Shown here in pieces: positions 7,238-20,881 of a stretch of DNA of 64,000 nt; within the stretch, counting starts at the first letter, position 1; every line of letters starts with the position of its first letter. The DNA lies in NCBI GenBank assembly GCA_017303635.1, contig JAFLCG010000006.1:124001-188000 (forward strand). The letters are read 5' to 3'. The position numbers and the translations under genes were made by a program. Origin of the DNA: Anaerolineae bacterium (GTDB lineage: Bacteria > Chloroflexota > Anaerolineae > Aggregatilineales > Phototrophicaceae). A model generated the notes under the pieces. It had not been told where the DNA came from, made no database searches, and saw only the letters and a list, made by a program, of their open reading frames with translations.

Positions 7238-9661
7238 TTAGGGAGAAGCCACCGCAAAGGCTTCAGCCGTTGACCAGGCACTAGGTGCTGCCGGGGCCGC
7301 CCGCAGCGCCCGCACCCGCCAATAGTAGATCCCCGGCGGCACCATCGGCATCGTCAAGGTCGTCCCGGCATAGGGATTACCCGGCACTGTGACTAGAGTG
7401 CTGAAGGTGCTGCTGGGGCTGATCTGCACCTCATAGCCCGTCGCACCGCTCACCGGCAGCCAGGTCAATATCAGATTGGTATCCGTGCTGCTGAAGCGGT
7501 TGCGGATCGGCGCGGCAGTGGTCGCGTTACCGAAGTTCGCCGTGAAGGTCGTCGCCGTGGCCGGGATCGTTACCGTCCGCGTGCGCGTCGGCGAATCTGA
7601 CCAGTTCACGAAGTTGTAGGTGATCCCCTCACGCGTGACTGAAGCCGACGTGTTCAAGACGAAGCGGGTTCCCGCAATAAACTGTGTGGTATTCGGCGGG
7701 TTAAAGGTCAGTCCATCCACCGTGATCGGCACCGCGAAAGGCACCGTGTTGAAGTTCACACTGACGACGATTGGATCCACATCTTCCTGAATGCGCGTCA
7801 CCTGCCCCCGGGCATCCGTGATGAACAACGATATCCGGTACCACAGGCGATAATCTTCATGGTAGTTCGTCGGGATGGTGAACTGCCCAGTGCGCGTCGT
7901 AACCAGCGGCAAGAAAGGATGGGTGTGGTCGTTGTGATGGAAGACCACGCTCCAGGTGATAGCGGAATCCGGCGCGGTCGTTCCCCAACCATCAGGGTCG
8001 TTCAGGGTGATCGGCGCAAATGACCAGCGATCCCCGGCGTGATAAGTCAGGCTGGGCGTACGCCCCGGTTCGGTCAGATTATCCAGGTCAATCATCCCGG
8101 TCGCCGGTTGATTACCAGGGAAAAGGGTGACACTGGCTTCGTTCAGTGAAGTCGTCCCATTGGCATCATCCACCCGGACGAAGACGGTAGCATTTGTCCC
8201 CTGCAGGAACGTGTAATCGAGAGTCGGCGATGTGGTGTTGGTGGTGAACACATCACTGTTCGCCCCGGCATAGCGCACGCGCCAGCGATACAAGCTGATG
8301 CTATCACCGTTCGGATCGCTGGAAGCCGACGCATCAAAGGTGCAGGGTGTGTTCACGGCACAATTCAGGTTCAGCGCGCTCACGCGGGCTTCCGGTGGCA
8401 GGTTATTGCTGGCGTACTCGATCCGACGGACTTCCGCGCTATTGGAGCTGACCGGTGAGTACAGGTAGTAGAGGTCGCCATTCGGCCCGGCCTGCAAGCC
8501 AATCACAGCCAGGGCTGAACTATTGGAGGTCGCGAAATCAGGGGGTGTTTGCGCCTGCCAACTGCCATTGACATAGGCAATCCGGCGGATCCAACCAGCG
8601 ACGTAATCGACAAAGAAGTAATTATTGCGGTACTCCGCCGGGTAGGTCGTACCGGTGTAGAAATCACCACCGATGGCCGCTGCCCCATTTTCATACGGAT
8701 GTTGATAGGTGTAGAGCGGATCAACCACGCCATTGGTGTTGCAGTTGCCCTCACAACCGGGATAACCATAGTTCCCGGCAGTGGTCGCCGGGATAGGCAC
8801 CACGTTGATCTCTTCCCATTGGTTACCGCCGACCTCCCCCAACCAGACGTTGCCCGTGCCGGGAATACCCGCCATAGCGGGCTGGATCGTCATGCGGAAA
8901 GGGTTACGCAGACCGTAGGCGATGATCTCGCGGCACGGGCCGCTGCCCAACGCCGTCAGCCCGCAATGCCGGGAACCGACCGCCGAATGGAAGGGGTTAC
9001 CGACCGTCGAATAACCCAGAGGTGAGTTATCCGGCAAGATGCGGATCACCTTACCATTCATATTATTGGTCTCGCTCGAAAGCTGGATGACATCGGTGTT
9101 GCCAGTGGTCAGGTACAAATAGCCATCCGGCCCAAACTTCAGATCGCCGGAGTGATGTGGCGCACCATAGTCCGAGCGAATATTGGTGAGGACGATGTCC
9201 TCACTGCCGGCGGTGTCGCCGGTCATCGTCAAGCGGGAGAGGCGACCAACGCACTGGATAGGCGGTGTAGGATTGGTAACCGCCGTGTAGTAAACATAAA
9301 TGTAGTTATTGGTGGTGAAGTTCGGATGTGGGGTGATGCCGAGCAAACCCTGTTCGCTGACATCGCAGACCGGCGTTGTCCAGGCATTGGTTGCGAGCAG
9401 TGTCCCATTCTTGAAGACGCGGATAGCAGCGTTGCCACCAGAGAGGCGCTGCAGAATGAGCATCCGACCATCGGGCAGAAAAGTAAAGTCACGAGATGTT
9501 TCCAGCCCATCAACCACCAGCACATCACGGAAACCATCAGGTACATTAAGGGGAGCACCGCTCCCTTGCGAGAGCGGTGCTGCCTCCGATGGTACAGATC
9601 CTAGGCTCAGAGTGATTACGCAGAAACAGAGAAGGGCAACGAAGCGAAATCCGTTATGCAT
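7238..9661 (-). CDS. Secreted GSDH-type (PQQ-dependent sugar dehydrogenase-like) multidomain protein, paralogue III
   Basis: From the ATG at 9661 (MHNGFRF), 807 residues: signal peptide, six-bladed GSDH propeller (about 35-390), PKD domain (about 395-490), a YHAGDRWSF/FHHNDHTHPF beta domain (about 505-610), a beta module with NWSDSPTRTRTVTIP, and a C-terminal fibronectin-III-like domain ending YYWRVRALRAAP. GSDH marks are QGLLGITPHPNF, HHSGDLKFGPDGYLYLTTGN and WLGEVGGNQWEEI. Enzymes of this fold oxidise sugars with PQQ outside the cytoplasm; the substrate is unknown and no PQQ synthesis gene is in the window. Last of three tandem paralogues, 30 bp after the previous one. An in-frame TTG one codon upstream is a weaker start. 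Confidence 0.88.
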   Translation of the reverse strand: MHNGFRFVALLCFCVITLSLGSVPSEAAPLSQGSGAPLNVPDGFRDVLVVDGLETSRDFTFLPDGRMLILQRLSGGNAAIRVFKNGTLLATNAWTTPVCDVSEQGLLGITPHPNFTTNNYIYVYYTAVTNPTPPIQCVGRLSRLTMTGDTAGSEDIVLTNIRSDYGAPHHSGDLKFGPDGYLYLTTGNTDVIQLSSETNNMNGKVIRILPDNSPLGYSTVGNPFHSAVGSRHCGLTALGSGPCREIIAYGLRNPFRMTIQPAMAGIPGTGNVWLGEVGGNQWEEINVVPIPATTAGNYGYPGCEGNCNTNGVVDPLYTYQHPYENGAAAIGGDFYTGTTYPAEYRNNYFFVDYVAGWIRRIAYVNGSWQAQTPPDFATSNSSALAVIGLQAGPNGDLYYLYSPVSSNSAEVRRIEYASNNLPPEARVSALNLNCAVNTPCTFDASASSDPNGDSISLYRWRVRYAGANSDVFTTNTTSPTLDYTFLQGTNATVFVRVDDANGTTSLNEASVTLFPGNQPATGMIDLDNLTEPGRTPSLTYHAGDRWSFAPITLNDPDGWGTTAPDSAITWSVVFHHNDHTHPFLPLVTTRTGQFTIPTNYHEDYRLWYRISLFITDARGQVTRIQEDVDPIVVSVNFNTVPFAVPITVDGLTFNPPNTTQFIAGTRFVLNTSASVTREGITYNFVNWSDSPTRTRTVTIPATATTFTANFGNATTAAPIRNRFSSTDTNLILTWLPVSGATGYEVQISPSSTFSTLVTVPGNPYAGTTLTMPMVPPGIYYWRVRALRAAPAAPSAWSTAEAFAVASP

Positions 9662-9691
9662 CAATGTAGGCCTGTCCAGTCGTTCATCAAA

Positions 9692-12148
9692 TTAGGGCGA
9701 AGCCACCGAAAAGGCTTCAGGCGTTGACCAGGCGCTGGGTGCTGCCGGGGCCGCCCGCAGCGCCCGCACCCGCCAGTAGTAGATCCCCGGCGGCACCATC
9801 GGCATCGTCAAGGTGGTCCCAGGATACGGATTACCCGGCACCGTGACCAGACTGCTGAATGTGCTGCTGGTGCTGATCTGCACTTCATAGCCCGTTGCAC
9901 CGCTCACCGGCAGCCAGTTCAGCACCAGATTGGTATCCGTACTGGTGAAGCGGTTGCGGATCGGCGCGGAAGTAGTCGAGTTACCGAAGTTCGCCGTGAA
10001 GGTGGTATTGCTCGCTGGGATCGTCACCGTCCGCGTGCGCGTCGGCGAATCTGACCAGTTCACGAAGTTATAGGTGATCCCCTCACGCGTGACTGAAGCC
10101 GACGTATTCAAGACGAAGCGGGTTCCAACAATGAACTGTGTGGTATTCGGCGGGTTAAAGGTCAGTCCATCCACCGTGATCGGCACAGCGAAAGGCACTG
10201 TGTTGAAGTTCACATTGACCACGACCGGATCCACATCCGCTTCAATGCGAGTCACCTGCCCCCGGGCATCGGTGATGAACAGGATCACCCGGTACCAGAG
10301 CCGGTAATCTTCATGGTAGGTAGTCGGGATCGTGAACTGCCCGGTGCGTGTCGTAATCAGCGGCAGGAAGGAATGGGTATGATCGTTATGATGGAACACT
10401 ATACTCCAGGTGATAGCGGAATCCGGCGCGGTCGTTCCCCAACCATCAGGGTCATTCAGGGTGATCGGCGCAAATGACCAGCGATCCCCGGCATGGTAAG
10501 TCAGGCTGGGTGTACGCCCCGGCTCGGTCAGGTTATTCAGGTCAATCGCCCCGGTCGCCAGTTGGTTGCCGGGATAGACCGTGATGCTAACCGGGGTCGA
10601 CTCCAGGGCGGGCAACTGGTTATCCACCACGGTCAACGTGACAGTCGCATTCACCGCCTGCAAGAACGTATAGTTCAGTGTGGGACTGGTGGTCGTGGTG
10701 TTCAGCACATCGGTAGTAGAACCCGCGTAGCGTATCCGCCATCGGTACTCCGCGATGGCATCGCCATTCGGGTCACTGGAAGCTGAGCCATCAAACGAGC
10801 ATTGCGTGTTCACGGCGCAGTTCAGGTTCGGCGCGCTCACGCGGGCAATGGGTGGCAGATTGCTGCTGTTCCCATACTCAATCATCCGAATATCAGAGGT
10901 TCGCTCCAGCGAGTTGTAGTTGAGGTAGTACAGATTGCCGTTCGGCCCGGTAATCATCCCGATGATAGTCGTGCTTGGATCAGCGCGGGTCGCAAAATCC
11001 GGCGCCTGAACTTCCCAACTGCCATTGACATAGGCCAACCGTCGTACCCAGGCACTCACAAAATCAGCAAAGAAGTAGTTATTCAGGTATTGCGAGGGAT
11101 ACTCAATGGCTGGATTGGGACTGCCCACATAGAAATCCCCCACAATGATGGCTGCGCCAATATTGGGTGGATGTGGGTAGGCATAGACTGGATTGGTTCG
11201 GTTCGGATCAGGGGGATTGCAGTCTCCCTCACAGGTCGGATGACCATAGTCGAGGCCCGGCAGGATCCGGTTGACCTCTTCCATGCTGCCCCCGCCGACA
11301 TCCCCCAACCAGATATTGCCGGTGCCGGGAATACCACTCATGCTGGGCTGGACGGACATGCGGAAGGGATTACGGAAGCCATAAGCCCAAATCTCCCGGC
11401 ACGGGCCGGGGCCATCAGGAACCTCACCGCAATAGCGTGCATTGGCCGCGCTATGGAAGGGATTTCCAACCGTTGAATATCCCCGTGTGGAAGTATCAGG
11501 ACGAATTCGGATCACTTTACCGCTAAGGGTGTTCGTGAACTGACCCAAATCATTGATACCCGCGTTACCCGTCGTCAGGTAAAGATAACCATCGGGCCCA
11601 AAGCGCAGATCGCCGGCATTATGAATCGAATTCGTCGGCGACAGGATATTTTGAAGGACGATCTTTTCGCTATTGGCGACAACCACATCCCCACTCATGG
11701 TCAAGCGGGAAATCCGTCCAGTACAGTCATTGGAAACGGCCACGTTGACATACGCGGTATAGAACACATACACGTAGTTATTGGTAGCAAAGTTCGGATC
11801 GGGTGTAATACCCAGCAGCCCTTGTTCACCCCCATGACAAATTTCCTGATCCCAGGCGTATTGAGGGAGTAACTGCCCATTCTTGAACACGCGGATTGAG
11901 CCGAAGCGCGCATCGGCAGAAGTTGCCTTACCCCGTTCGAGGATCAGAATACGACCATCCGGCAGAAAAGTGAAATCACGGGGATTGTACAACCCCCCGA
12001 CGACCTGCACATCGCGGAAACCGGGCGGCACAATGAGGGCTGCCCCACCGCCTTGAGAAAACGGAGCCGCCCCAGAGTGGGCGGCTCCTAAGCTCAGAAG
12101 AATGGCGCAGAAACAGAGAAGGGCAGTGAAGCGAAATCCGTTATGCAT
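9692..12148 (-). CDS. Secreted GSDH-type multidomain protein, paralogue II
   Basis: From the ATG at 12148, 818 residues with the same domain order as its neighbours. A longer frame to 12223 would overlap the upstream gene and bury the signal peptide (MHNGFRFTALLCFCAILLSLG), so it is rejected. Key segments are GEQGLLGITPDPNFATNNYV, HNAGDLRFGPDGYLYLTTGN and WLGDVGGGSMEEVN; the PKD, FHHNDHTHSF and fibronectin-like modules follow. Paralogue III is nearly identical in the last 300 residues at DNA level (compare 9990-10220 with 7530-7760), suggesting recent duplication or gene conversion. The Shine-Dalgarno sequence is weak, and spacing to both neighbours is about 30 bp, consistent with one transcript. 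Confidence 0.88.
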   Translation of the reverse strand: MHNGFRFTALLCFCAILLSLGAAHSGAAPFSQGGGAALIVPPGFRDVQVVGGLYNPRDFTFLPDGRILILERGKATSADARFGSIRVFKNGQLLPQYAWDQEICHGGEQGLLGITPDPNFATNNYVYVFYTAYVNVAVSNDCTGRISRLTMSGDVVVANSEKIVLQNILSPTNSIHNAGDLRFGPDGYLYLTTGNAGINDLGQFTNTLSGKVIRIRPDTSTRGYSTVGNPFHSAANARYCGEVPDGPGPCREIWAYGFRNPFRMSVQPSMSGIPGTGNIWLGDVGGGSMEEVNRILPGLDYGHPTCEGDCNPPDPNRTNPVYAYPHPPNIGAAIIVGDFYVGSPNPAIEYPSQYLNNYFFADFVSAWVRRLAYVNGSWEVQAPDFATRADPSTTIIGMITGPNGNLYYLNYNSLERTSDIRMIEYGNSSNLPPIARVSAPNLNCAVNTQCSFDGSASSDPNGDAIAEYRWRIRYAGSTTDVLNTTTTSPTLNYTFLQAVNATVTLTVVDNQLPALESTPVSITVYPGNQLATGAIDLNNLTEPGRTPSLTYHAGDRWSFAPITLNDPDGWGTTAPDSAITWSIVFHHNDHTHSFLPLITTRTGQFTIPTTYHEDYRLWYRVILFITDARGQVTRIEADVDPVVVNVNFNTVPFAVPITVDGLTFNPPNTTQFIVGTRFVLNTSASVTREGITYNFVNWSDSPTRTRTVTIPASNTTFTANFGNSTTSAPIRNRFTSTDTNLVLNWLPVSGATGYEVQISTSSTFSSLVTVPGNPYPGTTLTMPMVPPGIYYWRVRALRAAPAAPSAWSTPEAFSVASP

Positions 12149-12179
12149 CGGTTTATACCAGTCCAGCTCAATAATCAAA

Positions 12180-14618
12180 CTAGGGCGCACTGACGCTAAA
12201 AGTTTCAGCCGTTGACCAGGCACCGGGAGCTGCCGGGGCCGCCCGCAGTGCCCGCACCCGCCAGTAGTAGACTCCCGGCGACAGCATCGGCATCGTCAAG
12301 GTTTCCCCAGCATACGGATTACCCGGTACAGAAACCAGTGCACTAAACGTACTGTTGGTGCTGATCTGCACCTCGTAACCCGTCGCCCCGCTCACAGCCA
12401 GCCACGTCAATGTCAGGTTAGCATCGGTACTGATGAAGCGGTTGCGGATCGGCGCGGCACTCGCAGGGAAGTTGTAGTTGGCCGTATAGGTCACATCGGT
12501 TGGAGGAATGGTCACCGTCCGAACCCGCGCTGTGGCGTCCGACCAATTGAGGAAGGTATAGGTCAGCCCCTCACTGGTAAGTGAAGTCGGCGCAGCCAAG
12601 GTGAACCGGGTTCCGACTACAAACGGCGTGGTATTCGGCGTGTTGAAGGTCAGTCCATCGACCGTGAGATTAGCGGGAAGCGGTGACGCTGCGAAACTGA
12701 CATTCACCACGGCGGGGTCAATATCGCGCTGGATCGTCGTCACATAACCACGCGCATCGCGGAGGTAGAGCAAGACCCGATACCAGAGCCGGTAGTCTTC
12801 ATGGTAGATGGTTGAAATCGTAAACTGACCGGTACGGGTGGTGATGAGCGGCTGGAATGGGTGCGAATGATCATTGTGATGGAAAACAATGCTCCATGTG
12901 ATCGCGCTATTCGGAGCCGTGGTTCCCCAGCCATCCGGATCATTCAGATTGATCGGCGCAAAAGCCCATCGATCCCCTGCATAGTATAGGCTGCGTGCAG
13001 GTGCCGTGAGGTTATCGAGATCGATATCCCCTGTGGCTGGCTGGTTACCAGGAAAAACAGTCAGTGTAGCTGGCTGCGATTCCAGAGTCCCATCAAACAC
13101 ACGCACTCGGACAGTCGCATTACGCGCTTCCGCAAAGCTGTAGTTGAGGATCGGGGATGCCTGGCTAAAGGTGTCGATGGGGCCAGGATCACCCACGTAT
13201 TGGATCTCCCAGTCATAACGCGTAATGGGATCGTTGTTAGGATCGGTGGAAGCCGAGGCATCAAAAGTGCAAGCTGCATTCAAAGGACAGTTGAGCACCG
13301 CAGCACTGACCCGCGCTTCCGGTGCAAGATTGCTATTCTGGCCGTATTCGATCCGGCGCAATTCGGAACTCGCGTTACCTGTCCATGAACCTGGCGAAAA
13401 CAAATAATACAGAGCGCCATCCGGCCCAGCCTGGATGCCAATGATCCCGTATTGGGATGATACGGCTGTCGCAAAATCCGGCGTTTGGAGCTGCCAACTA
13501 CCACTAACATAGGCTAGACGACGGATGTAACCCGCTACATAGTCAGCAAAGTAGTAGTTGTTCCGATACTCTGCCGGGAAAACCCCCAATGTATAGAAGG
13601 CTCCGCCGATAATGGCAGCCCCATTGACCGGAGGATGCGGATAGGAGTAGATCGGTTGGGTTATGCCCGGCGTTCCACAAGGCCCTTCACAGGTGGGATA
13701 ACCAAAATCAATACCGCTCGCGGGCGGTAGCGGAAGCACGTTCAGTTCTTCGGTGGTGTCCGCCCCAACATCACCAATCCACAGATTCCCCGTTCCAGGT
13801 ATCCCCGGCGCCATGTTCGGTTGTACGGTCATGCTGAAGGGATTGCGTAATCCAGCAGCAGCGATTTCCCGGCACGGCCCTGGACCGGTCGGCGTTTGTC
13901 CACAATGCCGCGCATCTTGGGCGGAATGGTAAGGATTACCAACGGTTGAATAGCCGAGCACCGAATTGTCAGGCAGAATTCGGATCACTTTACCCGTCAT
14001 GTTGTTTAGCAGTTGGGAGAGTGAAGTTTGATCAACATTACCCGTCGTCAGATATAAGTAGCCATCATTTCCAAACCTCAAGTCACCACCCTGATGAAAT
14101 GAGCCGTAGTCAGTACGGATGTTGCTCATGATGATGTCTTCGCTGCCCAGGGTATTCCCAGTCATCGTCAGGCGGGAAATACGACCGGTACACTGCACCG
14201 TAGGAGAAGTCGCAGTGCGCGCCGTGTAATAGATATAGATGTAGCCATTGCTGTTAAAGTTGGGATCAGGTGTCATCCCCAGCAACCCCTGCTCGCCCTG
14301 GTCGCACAGGGTCGTTTGCCAGGCATTGGTTGCCAGCAGCGTATCGTTCTGAATCACCCGGATTGCGGCCGTGTTGAGCGCAATCGACTCCGAGAGCAAT
14401 ATCCGGCCATCCGGCAGAAAGGTGTAATCCCAGGCAGGGCCAAGACCACCCACGACCCGGACATCTCGGAAACCATCAGGCACGTTAAGGGGTGCAACCT
14501 GGTAAAGAGGAGCTGCCTGAACCCGAGTCAATACAAACAAACAGGCAAAAAGAACCCAAGTTATCGATCCCAGTTTAGGGATAAGGTATCTGGAAATTTG
14601 AGGCAACACTGAACACAC
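12180..14618 (-). CDS. Secreted GSDH-type multidomain protein, paralogue I (promoter-proximal)
   Basis: 812 residues from a GTG at 14618; the hydrophobic signal (LGSITWVLFACLFVLTRVQA) lies about 15 residues in, so a slightly later start is possible. The propeller carries GEQGLLGMTPDPNF, HQGGDLRFGNDGYLYLTTGN and WIGDVGADTTEELN, followed by PKD (about 400-500), the YYAGDRWAF/FHHNDHSHPF domain and the fibronectin-like end. It is the most divergent of the three. Being first, it probably carries the operon promoter in the 14619-14785 stretch, where I see no clear -35/-10 pair. Likely exported or surface-held; catalysis is inferred from fold only. Confidence 0.87.
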   Translation of the reverse strand: MCSVLPQISRYLIPKLGSITWVLFACLFVLTRVQAAPLYQVAPLNVPDGFRDVRVVGGLGPAWDYTFLPDGRILLSESIALNTAAIRVIQNDTLLATNAWQTTLCDQGEQGLLGMTPDPNFNSNGYIYIYYTARTATSPTVQCTGRISRLTMTGNTLGSEDIIMSNIRTDYGSFHQGGDLRFGNDGYLYLTTGNVDQTSLSQLLNNMTGKVIRILPDNSVLGYSTVGNPYHSAQDARHCGQTPTGPGPCREIAAAGLRNPFSMTVQPNMAPGIPGTGNLWIGDVGADTTEELNVLPLPPASGIDFGYPTCEGPCGTPGITQPIYSYPHPPVNGAAIIGGAFYTLGVFPAEYRNNYYFADYVAGYIRRLAYVSGSWQLQTPDFATAVSSQYGIIGIQAGPDGALYYLFSPGSWTGNASSELRRIEYGQNSNLAPEARVSAAVLNCPLNAACTFDASASTDPNNDPITRYDWEIQYVGDPGPIDTFSQASPILNYSFAEARNATVRVRVFDGTLESQPATLTVFPGNQPATGDIDLDNLTAPARSLYYAGDRWAFAPINLNDPDGWGTTAPNSAITWSIVFHHNDHSHPFQPLITTRTGQFTISTIYHEDYRLWYRVLLYLRDARGYVTTIQRDIDPAVVNVSFAASPLPANLTVDGLTFNTPNTTPFVVGTRFTLAAPTSLTSEGLTYTFLNWSDATARVRTVTIPPTDVTYTANYNFPASAAPIRNRFISTDANLTLTWLAVSGATGYEVQISTNSTFSALVSVPGNPYAGETLTMPMLSPGVYYWRVRALRAAPAAPGAWSTAETFSVSAP

Positions 14619-14784
14619 CTCGACTCAACACTTCAAAGGCTTGCTCACTATTGAGAAATAAAGTCCTAACATTGGAATAACAGATCTATCCAGCACATGA
14701 GTAAGAAGAATAGAGATTGCTATTCGTAGGGGGATGATTGGCTAGGGAGGAAACAGAATAGTGTGGGAAAGGAGGAGAAGTAGG

Positions 14785-14809
14785 AAAGCAAAAGACCTGA
14801 GCTCAGGTC
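14785..14809 (-). terminator. Terminator of the rRNA operon
   Basis: GACCTGAGCTCAGGTC (794-809 of the 14 kb block, that is 14794-14809) is a perfect palindrome giving a 6-bp stem with an AGCT loop, followed on the minus strand by TTTTGCTTT. It sits about 46 bp past the 5S gene. Confidence 0.6.
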
Positions 14810-14854
14810 AGGAGGCTTGTGTTGGAGAGGGAGGGAGCAGAGTAGAGAAAAGGG

Positions 14855-14972
<118 letters not shown>

Positions 14973-15221
14973 CCGCCACCTTCTCTACGCTGCTCCCCCA
15001 TCACCCTCCACTCACGCGCTTCCCGCATGGTCCAGGTCTTTTTGGAGGTGCATCACGTCCTCTAGGTTCAGAGTCCTGACACACTATCTCTATTTGCTTT
15101 GGTAGTGCCTACCAAACGAATACGCTTTCTCGTCGAACAGTCTCTCTCTTGCTTCCGCTCAACGGCTCCGTGTTCCCACTTCCCCGTCGCTCGCAGCAAA
15201 AGCACCTATTTCCCCAGATCA

Positions 15222-18050
<2,829 letters not shown>

Positions 18051-18105
18051 ACATGTGATCCGGAGAAATTGATGCTTTTGCGTTCGTCGTTACTCGCGTA
18101 TTCGT

Positions 18106-18175
18106 TTGTTAAGCTGCAGCCTGGTAGTTACCCACCAGTGAGTAGGCCCGAGTTCGCTCTCGGTCCCACTCACTG
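18106..18175 (-). promoter_or_regulatory. boxB-like hairpin and boxA-like element before 23S
   Basis: On the minus strand a hairpin (CAGTGAGT/ACTCACTG arms at 18136-18143 and 18168-18175, with an inner CCGAG/CTCGG stem) is followed 17 nt later by TGCAGCTTAACAA (18106-18118). The latter resembles the bacterial boxA antitermination element TGCTCTTTAACAA. The 16S leader has the same order. It lies 56 nt before the 23S 5' end, so the hairpin may also take part in processing. Confidence 0.5.
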
Positions 18176-18242
18176 ACTTGTAACTGCTCATCTCTTAATC
18201 TGCATCTGGCGATTGCTCGCCACTTCCACCATCACTACCGAC

Positions 18243-18271
18243 AAAAACAGCCCGGCATTTCGCCCGGGCTG
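18243..18271 (-). other. Terminator-like hairpin inside the tRNA-Ala/23S spacer
   Basis: CAGCCCGG (18248-18255) pairs with CCGGGCTG (18264-18271) and is followed on the transcribed strand by TTTTTGT. It has terminator form yet lies inside the rRNA operon. The 15-bp ACAAAAACAGCCCGG here (18241-18255) recurs in the 16S leader (20546-20560). Confidence 0.55.
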
Positions 18272-18450
18272 CTCTCGACACACACATCGCGCAACGCGGT
18301 TGAACCGTTCTTCCTATCTCGCTTCGGTTGTTCCCACCACGTTCGTGTTTGCCAAAAGCAGTTGTCCCTGTCTTGCTGTCGTTTGTTTTGCGTTTGTCTA
18401 CTCTACTGCCACCCGTTTGCCCTGTCAACCCTTCGCTACCGCTCATCCTG

Positions 18451-18523
18451 TGGAGATAAAGGGACTCGAACCCTTGACCTACGCCTTGCAAAGGCGCCGC
18501 TCTCCCAACTGAGCTATATCCCC
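18451..18523 (-). tRNA. tRNA-Ala (UGC)
   Basis: A 73-nt cloverleaf on the minus strand: acceptor GGGGATA/TATCTCC with discriminator A, D-arm GCTCAGTTGGGAGAGC, anticodon loop CTTTGCAAG (TGC), T-arm with GGTTCGAGTCC. CCA is not encoded. It lies between tRNA-Ile and 23S in the rRNA spacer, the usual place. Confidence 0.97.
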
Positions 18524-18566
18524 AAGCCTGCTTCACACTTTGCTTCTGTCAGTGTGTCGCCGCCTG

Positions 18567-18640
18567 TGGGTCTGACACGGCTCGAACGTGTGACCTCGCC
18601 CTTATCAGGGGCGTGCTCTAACCAACTGAGCTACAGACCC
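18567..18640 (-). tRNA. tRNA-Ile (GAU)
   Basis: A 74-nt cloverleaf on the minus strand: acceptor GGGTCTG/CAGACCC with discriminator A, D-arm GCTCAGTTGGTTAGAGC, anticodon loop CTGATAAG (GAT), T-arm with CGTTCGAGCCG. CCA is not encoded. First tRNA after 16S in the transcript. Confidence 0.97.
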
Positions 18641-18792
18641 GTTCTTGCACGCATCTGCTGCCGCAGCCTTAACCCCAGGTCAGTGAGAGAAATCCATCAG
18701 TGTCCAAACTGCTTTTCTTAGGTGGGGCAGGTGCTTTCGCATCTCTGTAGTTCCCCTGGAGGCTTGCTCTTATGCTTCGCCTCGGTTGTTTC

Positions 18793-20289
<1,497 letters not shown>

Positions 20290-20397
20290 TTTCTTGACTA
20301 CCCCTCGAAAGAGGTAAAACATATCCCCGCATTCCTGCAAGAACATGCTTGGGTCAATTCTTAGCTCGAACCCTGCTGTCTTTCTCTCACTATCCTG

Positions 20398-20432
20398 TTG
20401 TTAAGGTGCAGATGAGCAACTTGTGGTCGCTC
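20398..20432 (-). promoter_or_regulatory. boxB-like hairpin and boxA-like element in the 16S leader
   Basis: On the minus strand GAGCGAC/GTTGCTC (20426-20432 with 20414-20420, one G-T pair) forms a 7-bp hairpin, followed by TGCACCTTAACAA (20398-20410), an 11/13 match to the boxA consensus. The pair lies just after candidate promoter P2 and about 110 nt before 16S. This is the expected position for Nus-factor antitermination. Confidence 0.6.
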
Positions 20433-20444
20433 AATGTATCGTTA

Positions 20445-20472
20445 AGGATACCACTCGCTGAAAGGTTGTCAA
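20445..20472 (-). promoter_or_regulatory. Candidate rRNA promoter P2
   Basis: Minus strand TTGACA (20467-20472), 16-nt spacer, TATCCT (20445-20450). The start point would fall just before the boxB/boxA leader elements. Sigma-70-type by pattern only. Confidence 0.6.
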
Positions 20473-20547
20473 TCCGTTTGTTTCACCAACTTTCCAACTT
20501 GTGATAACTCACTTTGGATATTTGGGATTTCCACATTTGATTGACAC

Positions 20548-20576
20548 AAAAACAGCCCGGTTTTTACACCGAACTG
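20548..20576 (-). other. Terminator-like hairpin between rRNA promoters P1 and P2
   Basis: CAGTTCGG/CCGGGCTG arms (20569-20576 with 20553-20560, two G-T pairs), loop of eight, then TTTTT on the minus strand (20548-20552). It could cut short transcripts from P1 before P2. Its 3' arm and tail share 15 bp with the hairpin in the tRNA-Ala/23S spacer. Confidence 0.5.
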
Positions 20577-20619
20577 CTCGGGTCAGCGTTTTAAGCTGCG
20601 TTCCCTCAGCGGGAGGTAA

Positions 20620-20649
20620 ACTATAGCATGATCGTTTCAACCCTGTCAA
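20620..20649 (-). promoter_or_regulatory. Candidate rRNA promoter P1
   Basis: Minus strand TTGACA (20644-20649), 18-nt spacer, TATAGT (20620-20625), a good sigma-70-type pair about 330 bp upstream of 16S. Together with P2 this gives a tandem-promoter layout common for rRNA operons. Confidence 0.6.
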
Positions 20650-20820
20650 CACCGAATTTCTACCAATTTCAAACTCGTTTGCTGACTTGCTATAGTGCTC
20701 AGTTGTTAAGTCGCTTCCTTAGCGGCGCGGAACTATATCAATCGCATCGGATGCCGTCAAGGCCGTACTCAGGCATTTGCGATCTTCCTTATAGAGGAGA
20801 CCATCGACTCCGGTAATCAG

Positions 20821-20843
20821 TACACGTTGAATACGTGTATAAT
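20821..20843 (+). promoter_or_regulatory. Promoter -10 overlapped by a palindrome, before the cyclase cassette
   Basis: TATAAT at 20838-20843 lies 38 bp before the cyclase ATG. A palindrome TACACG-N7-CGTGTA (20821-20839) ends inside this -10, the position of a repressor operator. No strong -35 is visible. The regulator is unknown. Confidence 0.45.
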
Positions 20844-20881
20844 CTCAGCATCTCATCCTTGCCAGATTGGTCAGGTTCGTC

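Noticed and set aside
7500-12500. Large near-identical blocks considered as transposon or CRISPR repeats
   Set aside because: They are shared 3' modules of paralogous coding genes; no spacer regularity, no terminal repeats.
20541-20546. TTGACA on plus as a promoter for the cyclases
   Set aside because: No matching -10 at the right distance, and it lies in the rRNA leader 336 bp before the gene.
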